Source: Argopecten irradians
Lineage: Eukaryota; Mollusca; Bivalvia; Pectinida; Pectinidae
DNA: 64,000 nt
NCBI RefSeq assembly: GCF_041381155.1
Contig: NC_091147.1
Span: 38,566,053-38,630,052 of the forward strand
Direction: 5' to 3'
In this document: in pieces, positions 35,901-47,900 of the stretch
Layout: each line of letters begins with the position of its first letter
Numbering within the stretch: position 1 is the stretch's first letter
Translations under genes and position numbers: made by a program
Notes under the pieces: model-generated
Told to the model about the DNA's origin: nothing
What the model saw: only the letters and a program-made list of their open reading frames with translations
The model's database searches: none

Positions 35901-38900
35901 ACATATACATATCAATCTATACTACTTTAGTATTGAAACAGATTAAAAGTTACTGTAACAAAGGGGGTGCTTATTAGGGGACCAAAATGTAAGTTGTGAA
36001 TGAAAAACTTCTGAAAAAGGTCAACCATTTATAAACTCATGGCACATTAATCTGTCACGGTAAACATGCATATGCCTTCTTTCCTTTGATACATATTATT
36101 ACGTCGTGATTCACACATGAAAGACTCACACGTTCATATAATATGGAATACAACGCCAATGTTAACATTACACAGTTGTAAAACATTATTAAATTCATGA
36201 GATCGGGGGCTTTTATATAGCTTCACTTTCTTCTCCAGACGACTTTAGGGGCACTTTTAAGAGGTGCTAATTACGGAGAATGCGGTAAAAGGTATTTCTA
36301 ATCCACCCATTCTATTGTTTTTAGGCACATACCATATTTGACCCAATAAGCTCCAAGGGCGCTTAAAAAATTGAAGCAACTCAGGGGGTGCTTAAAAGAA
36401 ACAAATTTGGACTTGCCTTTCATAAAATTATTCTGCAATGAAAGCCATCAATAAATTTGCAAAAGAAATCCGTTAAAAAACCAACAAAGTTTTCATATTT
36501 TCAGTTTCCATTTAACTCAAAGTAAGTGAAACTTAAAAAAGAGGAGGGGCGCTTATGGGGATGAGAGCTCTTATAAGGTCAAATATGGTACTTAAGGAAA
36601 CACACTTTTTTTGTACTTGCTGAGTCAGCTTTGTCTTTTTTATTAAGATTATGAATCTGTTGGCAGGTTTGATCCATCTAGGAAATGTTGATGGACTTTT
36701 TCTGGTCCGCGACAGTACCAGTTCCAAAGACGACTTTGTTCTCAGTGTTACCCATAATGCACGTGTTTACCAATTTCAACTAAAGGAAGCCTACGATGGC
36801 CATTATCGACTCGATGAAGGACCAATATTTGCAGGTAAAGAATGCTGTGCATATATATTCTGTATTTGTATATTACAGAGTTATCTGCCCTTGTGGGTAG
36901 GTATTGATTGTGATGTCGTGTGGATCTTAAACACCCCATCCTCAATACTCCAGGGGTTACTATCATTGACGTCATATCCCCCGGACAATCCTCAATACTT
37001 CAGGGGTTACTATAACTGACATTACATCCATCCCTGGACCATCCTCAATACTTCAGGGGTTACTATAACTGACGTCATATCCCCCCGGACCATCCTCAAT
37101 ACTCCAGGGGTTACTATCATTGACGTCACATCCATCCCTGGACCATCCTCAATACTTCAGGGGTTACTATAACTGACATTACATCCATCCCTGGACCATC
37201 CTCAATACTCCAGGGGTTACTATACCTGACGTTACATCCATCCCTGGACCATCCTCAATACTTCAGGGGTTACTATCATTGACGTACATTCGACATCCAT
37301 CCCTGGACCATCCTCATCATTTCAGGGGTTACTATAACTGACATTACATCCATCCCTGGACCATCCTCAATACTTCAGGGGTTACTATAACTGACGTTAC
37401 ATCCATCCCTGGACCATCCTCAATACTCCAGGGGTTACTATACCTGACGTTACATCCACCACTGGACCATCCTCAATACTCACTGGACCATCCTCAATAC
37501 TTCAGGGGTTACTATAACTGACATTACATCCATCCCTGGACCATCCTCAATACTCCAGGGGTTACTATAACTGACGTTACATCCATCCCTGGACCATCCT
37601 CAATACTCCAGGGGTTACTATAACTGACGTTACATCCACCACTGGACCATCCTCAATACTTCAGGGATTACTATCATTGACATAACATCCATCCCTGGAC
37701 CATCCTCAATACTCCAGGGGTTACTATAACTGACGTTACATCCACCACTGGACCATCCTCAATACTTCAGGGGTTACTATAACTGACGTTACACCCATCC
37801 CTGGACCATCCTCAATACTCCAGGGGTTACTATAACTGACGTTACATCCACCACTGGACCATCCTCAATACTTCAGGGGTTACTATCACTGACGTTACAT
37901 CCACCCCTGGACCATCCTCAATACTCCAGGGGTTACTATCATTGACATAACATCCATCCCTGGACCATCCTCAATACTCCAGGGGTTACTATAACTGACG
38001 TTACATCCACCACTGGACCATCCTCAATACTCCAGGGGTTACTATAACTGACGTTACATCCATCCCTGGACCATCCTCAATACTTCAGGGGTTACTATCA
38101 TTGACGTTATATCCACCCCTGGACCATCATCAATACTCCAGGGGTTACTATAACTGACGTTACATCCATCCCTGGATTATCTCATAGTAAAACTGGAGGC
38201 AACAGAACAGAACATATTAAATTAAGCAGTTTTGAAAATTTGACGGATCCAACAATTTAATCACTAAATAACAGTTTTGAAAATTTGACGGATTTTGGGG
38301 CCAAAAAGGGCCCAAACCATACATAGTCCTTTATCATTTATATATTACTATTCTATAATTATTTTTTGACTGATGATATGATCTATAAAACCATCACTTG
38401 CAAAATCACTTACTTGTTTATTTCAGGACTTGTGAAGCTAATCCAGTTTTACCAGAGACCAAACAAAACTGGACTTGTGACCACATTGACCCAGCACTGC
38501 CAGGGGACAGCCCCGCCCCCTAAAGCACGTCAACAGGGGCCAACAAACATCCTCCACAGGGCCGTTATAGAAGGTAGGTACTATTTACAGCAGGTTATAT
38601 TCACATGAATGATATTTTTTGCAATTTTGCCAAACATTGCTATGATGGTAAAAATTTGATCCACAAAATTTTGAATATCTAAATGGCTGGGTCAAGTATA
38701 CCGGTACCCTTTTAAGCTTAAAACCAAATTTAAAATCTGGTTCTCTTGTTATTAGATTGAAGTGAAAAATGTACGATACGCTGTATTTGCATATAACAGA
38801 GTTAACTGCCCTTGTGAGTAGGTATCGTTTGTTACATAATTAACGGGGTATTTTGTGAGCGAATTCACATTGTTTTCTCTGATAATTATGCTGACAAACA

Positions 38901-41900
38901 CCTGATATCACAATCAATATCTTACTGAAAGGGCAGATAACTCTGTAATATGCAAATGCAGTATACTGTGAGCCAACTGATTTTTGTGATCACATTTTCA
39001 TGCCTGACGAATTTTTCGAGGTAAATAAATTTCATGGATTATAGTAATATGCTTTCACTGTGCTCAGAGTATTGTAAACTAACTTTCTTTCATGGCTATT
39101 AAATTTTACAGCTTTTGTTTTAAAACAAGTTTGCGAAGATGAACATTCACAAATTTAACAATTTAATGTTTATTCCTATCAATATAGATGATATCTACTT
39201 GATTCGTGAAATTCGCGAAAATAAATCGCTCACGAATGAAAGCTGTTTTACAGTATATTTAGTGTCGATTAATTTTCGCGGTTTTGTATCATTTGTGAAA
39301 AGCTAGCCAGGACCAGTAATTTTCTCTCATTTTTTATTCCAGGGGTTGAAAAAATTGTCAAGGACATTTTAAATCATAGTCTTTGTCCTCCCATAGATGC
39401 AAAGAATGAGTGGGGTGAGTTCACCTATGGTATTCAACCTATGGTTTAAGTTTACTTTGTATTCATACTAAAACTGACTTGCTGATTGGCTGATCCTTTT
39501 TCCTCATACTTCTATGAAGAAAAAATCTGGGAATGACGCGAATACCTGACGTTATCATGATGTCACAATAGAGACATCAACTTTTTGTATTGATTTGGGC
39601 CTCTTGTAATTGATTTTGGAAAAAATCCTTCAAGCCTCAAGCTGACGACATTTACCGTATTTGCCCCTAAAAGTCCCCACTCACTTTTTTGAGGCTACAA
39701 TTTCACTCACCTCAAATCACATGCAGACTGAAACTATCAGACCTGTGTAGATTTCATTATTTAATTTCTTTCGCAAATTGATAATGGCTGACTTTGGGTA
39801 ACAATTTTAAAGGCCCACTACCTTTCCGAAACAGCTTTTAATTTTTAAAATGGGAATGTAAAACAAGATCAATAATTTTGTAGACTCTTAAAAATTATTA
39901 ACTTACCGTTAATACTACATTTATCATCACCTTCTGAACGATTTGATTAAAATAAATAAAATGTTTATTTTCATAATGCAGGTCGTATTATGTTTCCCGC
40001 CGTTGTCCTAAATACCGCGCGGTAGTTGACTATCACTGCACCAGATGGCAAAACAGCGAATTGACTCTCCACTGTTTTCATATATTACGCAGGAAATCTT
40101 GCATATGTTTGGTGTCATAACCTTATTTTAGATCATTGGTATGATTTTCTGATGTTATTAATGTTTTTTAAGAAACCTTTGTATTTTGCTCCGGAAAGAT
40201 AATGGGCCTTGAATTTAGTCCTATTAAACTTCCCCTTGATTCTTAAAAAAAATTTAAGTATTTTTGGCACTTAATATCGTGAATACACTACTCAACTAGA
40301 CCAGATATAACTTCAAGTCTTGTTTACAGGGACAACCGCTTTACATGATGCTTGCAAATATGGATTCCAAGACGTTGTTCGACTACTCATAGAACACAAA
40401 GCTGATGTAGAGATGAAAGATAGAGCAGGATTATCTCCCCTTCATGTAAGACAAAAAAGTTATCTCCCTTAGACTAATTTGTCTGCTTAACTTTTCATGA
40501 GACAATTTTAAGCTACTGTAAAGCACACATGTTTACTGTTGCCATATATTCAATTGAGCATATACTTTATTTACCTGTTGCACTCAAATATTACTGTACT
40601 GATGTAGAGATGAAAGATAGAGCAGGATTATCTCCCCTTCGTATTATTTAGCCACAAGTGTAAGATTCTGTTTAATTTACTTGTGTTTATGGAAGTATAG
40701 ACGAAACTTACAATTTCGCTTCCATATAAGAGTGATGAAATCAGGCTCGGGTTTGATGTTCCTTCTACCGAGACAATCGTGTGACGTTATATTTGGATCA
40801 TGATGTCATTATTAATGTGTCGTAACAATAGTGTTATAACATGTCTGTCTTACGATATATATGACATGGCCATATGACAAAATGGGCCATTTATGTAATA
40901 AACTTTAGTTACCTGTGACACTCAGATATTTATATACTACAAATACACGATTTTGGCGTGATCAAGTTTTAACTCAAACAAGATTGTCCGCATGATGTTA
41001 AAACATACTCTGTGATTATGGCAAACACCCGAGTGACCGGTGGTCAGTACAGGTCAATCAATTATAAGAATCATAAGGTGTCCATAATCTATGTTATAGC
41101 AAAGTGTTTGTACAAAAACTTTGATTGGTAAAAAATTGAATCATGTTTGTATCATTAGTATTGCTTTGTATTAAGGATTTTAGGGAATTAACAAAAAGTT
41201 TGATACAGCCAGAAAATTGATTCATTGGAGTTTGAATCATAGAAATTTGACTGTAGTGAATAATAAACTTACCTGAATACAATAAAACAGATTTATAATG
41301 AACATGCTTACAACAAATCCATAAATGTATTGAAGGAATTCCTTTGGTTCCTATAACTATTTTTTACTGTAGTTAAATGTTTTGAAGTTATTTGTTGGTT
41401 ATTTAAGCGTTGAACGTCTTTCAGTTGGCATTCATAGCCAATATGAATGCCAACTGTACAGAGGCAAATTCCACGCTTCATGGAATTTGCCTCTGTCCAG
41501 TTGGCATTCATATTGGCTATGAATGCCAACTGAAAGACATTCAATGCTTATATTTACATTTGGTTTCAATTTTATGATGAAATCCCAAGGAATTTTGCAT
41601 CTATAATTAAATAATCATTCGTTATCGTCATGGATGAAACAGCCATTTGAACAGCCATCTTGGGTGATCGCTAGCACGACAATTATGACGTCACAATGAT
41701 AATGACGTCATGATAAGCGCTTGAAGTTCATTCTCTATATGACTGCCAACTGCGTTTGGTGAAGTTACACAGTGGGACTGAAGTGAAAATGTAAATATAT
41801 GTATTTACAGCGGTCATGTGCAGCCAACCGTCACGAGATGATTCCTATCTTGGTAGAGGAAGGGGGAGCAAATGTTCAGTCATCCACACCGAAAACTGCT

Positions 41901-44900
41901 TGGGTTCCCATGCATGATGCAGCGATGCGCGGACATGTTGAATGTATTAAAGTGAGTGGATTAGATTGTGTAGTGTACTGTAAATCAGCCTTCTCTCATG
42001 TGCGATTAAGTTCTTCCATTTTTACGACTAGGGTTAATTCATGAAAGTTTATCTCAATGAATTATTTCAGTTCAGACTTCTCGGGGCCTCAACTTCACTT
42101 ACGTTCACTTAAATATGCTCCACTGCTTATGTAGTATTTTTCTCTATCAAAAACAGGAGCAGATGACTTCATATTTTTCTTCAGCTACAAAAGTTATTTA
42201 CTTTGCACTATTACCACCATTAAAAAGTTTGAGCTTCTAATTTTTACAAAAAGATGAAAATATTGAAATAGTTAATTGCATCCTGAAAAAATCCCTGGCA
42301 CTATGTCCTATATGGAATAGCACATGCACCAAAATCAAAATGAATTATTTTATGTTACAAGGTATTTTTTGTGTTAATTAGACACATAATGAAAATGCTT
42401 ACAACAAATCCATGAATGTATTGAAGGAATTTCTTTGGTTCCTATAACTATTTTTTACTGTAGTTAAATGTTTTAAAGTTATTTGTTGGTTATTTAAGCA
42501 TTGAACGTCTTTCAGTTGGCATTCATAGCCAATATGAATGCCAACTGGACAGAGACAAATGCTCACGCTTCATGGAATTTGCCTCTGTCCAGTTGGCATT
42601 CATATTGGCTATGAATGCCAACTGAAAGACATTCAATGCTTATATTTACATTTGGTTTCAATTTTATGATGAAATCCCAAGGAATTTTGCATCTATAATT
42701 AAATAATTATTCGTTATCTTCATGGATGGAACAGCCATTTGAACAGCCAACTTGGGTGATGGCTGGCACGACAATTATGACGCCACAATGATAATGATGT
42801 CATGATAAGCGCTTGAAGTTCATTCTCTATATGACTGCCAACTGCGTTTGGTGAAGTTACACAGTGGGACTGAAGTGAAAATGTAAATATATGTATTTAC
42901 AGCGGTCATGTGCAGCCAACCGTCACGAGATGATTCCTATCTTGGTAGAGGAAGGGGGAGCAAATGTTCAGTCATCCACACCGAAAACTGCTTGGGTTCC
43001 CATGCATGATGCAGCGATGCGCGGACATGTTGAATGTATTAAAGTGAGTGGATTAGATTGTGTAGTGTACTGTAAATCAGCCTTCTCTCATGTGCGATTA
43101 AGTTCTTCCATTTTTACGACTAGGGTTAATTCATGAAAGTTTATCTCAATGAATTATTTCAGTTCAGACTTCTCGGGGCCTCAACTTCACTTACATTCAC
43201 TTAAATATGCTCCACTGCTTAGGTAGTATTTTTCTCTATCAAAAACAGGAGCAGATGATTTCATATTTTTCTTCAGCTACAAAAGTTATTTACTTTGCAC
43301 TATTACCACCATTAAAAAGTTTGAGCTTCTAATTTTTGCAAAAAGATGAAAATATTGAAAATAGTTAATTGCATCCTGAAAAAATCCCTGGCACTATGTC
43401 CTATATGGAATAGCACATGCACCAAAATCAAAATAAATTATTTTATGTTACAAGGTATTTTTTGTGTTAATTAGACACATATATATATATATATATATAA
43501 TATATATGAAAATATTAAACACCATTTATTGTTTAAAATATATATGATTAAACACCATTTATTTGATGAGTATTGTTTATGTCTGTCGGCGCTGGAGCAT
43601 CTTTAAATACAGACTGATACTATAAAAAAGGTGAAGGGTTTCTCTATTTGGATTACTTTTGTAACTTTATCAGTGCATATTACTCTGTGCATTAATTTTG
43701 TCGAAAGTTAGCCCAAACTTGTTCCTTTGAAGTGCCCCTTTAGTTTTCAATTTTTTAACGTTGATGGGCACTTATTGTGTCAAGTACAGTATTATGACTT
43801 CTTAATGTCCAGGGACTAGTGGTATGATTGAAAATTATTGTCTGAAGAATTTTATTTTAAAGTCGATAGGCGCTTATTGTGTCAAATACAGTATTATGAT
43901 TAATATCCAGGGTCTAGTGGTATGAAACTGAAGAATTTTATTTTAAAGACCTCTGATCTTTTGTCTATTACATGTATTGGTGTATTTTTGTACTTTTCAG
44001 GCATTGTTGAAACAGAATGCTCCTTTGATGCCGAGAGCTGAGGACGAACAAACGCCGCTTGACCTTGCTATCAAATACAACAGGGGAGAATGTATAGAAC
44101 TTCTAAGTAAGTTCGTATTTTATGTTGGTATTCCGTTGGTAATACAGAGTTACTTCCCTTTGAGGGAGGGTATCCATTGTGATGTCATTATTATATTTTT
44201 GTGAGGGAAATTCACATTTTTTTTCTCTCTGACAAGTATAACATTACGCTCGCAAACACATGACGTCACAATCAATACCTACCCACAAGGGCAGATAACT
44301 CTGTAATATGCAAAGACGGGATAAAAGGGTGGAGCCCAAGCAACAGAAAAAATCTATTTCCAACCAAATTAAAATTTACAAGGCAGGGTTTTAAATCTAT
44401 AGTGGTACCAAAGGAAAGATTTTGCTTGGTGTCATTTCTACACTGTGAATTATGCTGTTATACACTTTCATTATTGCTAATGGAAGAAAATCGTTTTGTT
44501 TTGTTTCATTTGTAGATTCAACAATGTACATAATTTTATGAAATTCAAGGCTTGTTTTACCATGATATTTGTTAGTTCCTCTCACGTTACATAAATAAGC
44601 ATTTATGGGAGACAGATACTAAAAATCTTTGATTTCCTACCAAAAATGTTGGCAACCCTAACATGATGGATGCTGATACTGTAAACATCTTATTTTAGGG
44701 CAAATGTGAAGAAAAAAAATGTTTTAAGTTACTAGTACAGATATAAATTAGCGTAGTTCAGTATTTCAAAAGTGGAAATGTAGAAATACCCTTTAATAAA
44801 ATATTGTGCTGTACATGAATCAGCTCTTCAAAGACAGTGCGTAAAGTGCTATAATAAAACTACCGCTAAAGTAAATACATTTAAACCACATGGTTTTGTA

Positions 44901-47900
44901 TCTTCACATTAAATGAAATAATTTCAAACTTGCAACAAATTACGTGAGGTTCATATTTCTCACAGGTAAAAAAGACCAACGTCCAATCTACACAAAACAG
45001 GAAAATTGGCTCCATCCTGATCTGGACAGACAGGTAAGCGATAATGATTTCTGCATAATTTCCTGCGTACTGTTCCCAGACTTGTTTCTAAATTTGAAAA
45101 ATGTTTAGGCTTTACATTGTAAAAAGGTCAGGTAACCCTCTTAAATACACAAACGTATTTCCACATGAGCTATGAATCTTGCATTTAAAAAATATTTCCA
45201 GACAAAAAATATGATATTAGGAACTCTACATGTCTTTGGGAACTCTACATGTCTTTGAATAAGCCAATCACTATAGCATATATTGACTCACGTACTACTA
45301 TAAGTACATGCTACACTTTCAAGGATTACATCATAGTATTACCCGGGGGCAATCTGCCAGTGTAAGTTATCTGTTTTACAAAATTATAGAAAACGCCTTA
45401 TTTTGCTTCCTGTGGGCTATACCCCGGCGCTGGTATAAGTACATGCTACACTTTCAAGGATTACATCATAGTATTACCCGTGGGCAATCTGCCGGTGTGA
45501 GTTATCTGTTTTTAAAAAATTATAGAAAACGCCTTATTTTGCTTCCTGTGGGCTATACCACGGCGCTGGTAATACACAGAAAATTTCTCTAGTCTAGGCT
45601 TAAGGAATCACCCTGACATCAGTATTGCATACAAGGCAATTAAATTAAAATTAGACTTTATTTCAACAAATTTTATTATATGAAAATACATATAAATGGA
45701 TTAGATAACAGGCTAAGCCTTTATAAATCTTCTCCATAAATTTAGACTTTAGAATTAGACTTCACCTAATCATGACCCCTGGCCTAGAATCGGAACATCT
45801 TGGACGCACTGTTAGCCGTTTATACTTCCAAATGAATCAACCACACTGAAGATTACATAGGCGAGATGCTGATTGGCTAACCACAGGGGTCATACTAATG
45901 TGACCCAAAACAGGGAATTGTTAGATCTTGTATTGGAGTATAGCGTAGAGCATCGTAGTGGAGTGGGATTACACGTCTAATTTTAATTAGATTGCATACA
46001 AGGGAGGCTATCTCTGGCTATTAATAGAACATTAAATCCAATCTAAATTTTATTTTCAGTACTCTCAGTACTTTGATATCAATTTCTGTTTAATTCCACA
46101 GCAAGCTTGCCAATTGCTGGATTCCTACCACAAAACAGATGGATTGTTCCTGGTGCGAAAAAGTCGCCGAAATGTTAACTTCCATGTGATTACATTCTGC
46201 TTTAAAAAGAATTACTATAACTTTGAGGTCAAAGTCAAGGTAAGTCTGTTTGTACTTTTCTGTATTTGCATATTACAGAGTTATCTGCCCTCGCTTGTAT
46301 GTATTTTGATTGTAACATCATTGCTCAAAAAACAATGACATCACTTTGAATACCTACCTGCAAGGGAGGTAACTCTGTGATATGACAGAATATGCTTTCT
46401 GTGAAGATATATGTTGTATAATTATATGTATTTGGTTATTTTTGTGGGAAAAAAATTTGCATAATTTACTCTGAAAACAGTAAAATTAAATTTTATCAAA
46501 TAAAGATTCCATGATCTACCTGCAAGAGAATAATTCTTTTCCTTTATAGACAGGTGTCCTTTATACATGTATAGAGGTGTTTTTATATATACACACGTGT
46601 CCATTATATAGAGGATAGTTCTATAGTAAATTGCACCAATGGGAGCTGATGAATCTGTTCTTTATGGACAGGTGTCCTTTATAGCAGGTTTGACTATACA
46701 TGAAATGATATACCGTTTTCAGGATTATAAGAACAAGCTAGTCTATTACATTGACAACGGGCCACTCTTTCCATCACTTGAGCGTCTAATCGACCACTAC
46801 ATGCGCCAGGCGGATGGACTAACCACACGATTGACAGCTTCAATACGACCTGGTTAGTTCTCTCGCTTCTGTTATTCTGTCTTGCATATACAGTATGATA
46901 AAGAGTTATCTGCCCTTGTGAGTAAAACTCATAAAAATTACGTTTTGTTACAGATTTCTGTTGGAATTTACCATATAGCCAGTTATTTTTGCGGGGATGA
47001 TATTTCAGCGATTTTGCGGGTCATTGATATGATCGCGAAAAATTTGATCCACGAAATATTTAGAAATGGTTAAGTCATATACATCCTTAAAGCCAGATCG
47101 CAAAAAATTTAAAAACTCTCAATTTAATTTCATTGTTTTTAGTGAAAATTTTGACTATAGCTGTTTAAAATATAATATAAACAATATATTTAAGGAATAG
47201 ATGTTTATTTTGTTGAGGATATGAGGGTATAATGGTAATGGAGCTCGTGTAAATTATGTAACCCCCACCAAAAGTGGGGTCATGACCCCATGTTGCTACG
47301 CCATCGACTATTCCCTTAATAATAGAATCGCCGCACGTGTTGTGCTATCATTATACGCTGATAATGATTATACTAGAAAGCATGGTTATTGAGTCCATTT
47401 CAGTGCAAACTGTAAATATTGTAGTATATCGCAATATTGTATACAATATCACAATATATATCATGATATAATTTTCACAGGTAATACCAACCCCTAATTG
47501 ATAACTTCCATAATGGAAATAACGCTTTTCAGCCACCTAGTCAAATACAGCGTTTTTGTAGCTATGTGTTTTAAGTCCAAATATCCGTATCTGTCTTATT
47601 TTTTTCATGATTTAGGAGAATGTTGAAAAAATATCCTGTTGTAAATTAGGCAGAGACAGGACTAAATCGAAGTGAAGATGATTGATAATAATTAGGAAAC
47701 TTTTGATATAAATCAAATAAATATTGAACATCGCTAGGTAGGTCCCACTTAGTCAAACAAGCCGAAAGTAGAAGAGAACGTCATGTGACTATTGTTACTA
47801 CGTAACGTCTGTCCGAATTCTTCCGAGAACGGGTCATGAACTTCTGTTCGACAATAATCGTAACTTCTAAATATGGCAACCAGTTTAAAATGAAGGCATG

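Larger units (their letters stand above)
29999..36666 (+). other. Kinase intron 1 (6.7 kb), repeats only
   Basis: No coding exon is needed between exons 1 and 2. It contains a repeat shared with intron 10 (30535-30945), nested elements at 31424-32513, an 0.9-kb tandem-core element at 32925-33815, a tiny MITE at 34806-34891, a nested MITE C/D pair at 35329-35875 and a family C copy at 36330-36600. Confidence 0.75.
41299..43481 (+). repeat. Tandem duplication, 1.09-kb unit, includes kinase exon 6
   Basis: 41299-42389 and 42390-43481 match throughout at an offset of 1092, with scattered substitutions and small indels outside the exon. The right breakpoint lies inside MITE D, at a short AT microsatellite (ACACATATATAT), so the first unit carries a truncated MITE. 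Confidence 0.95.

Noticed and set aside
36937..38180. Looks like a CRISPR array: about 23 regular repeats.
   Set aside because: The intervening segments are themselves repeated and belong to the same 53-bp unit, the host is an animal genome, and the unit derives from a MITE end.
41308..41544. 78-codon minus-strand frame.
   Set aside because: It reads through both arms of the nested inverted repeat, which happens to lack stop codons.
46639..46722. Possible extra kinase exon upstream of exon 10 (open frame with ATG).
   Set aside because: It would disrupt the SH2 fold; exons 9 and 10 join in phase and match the family without it.
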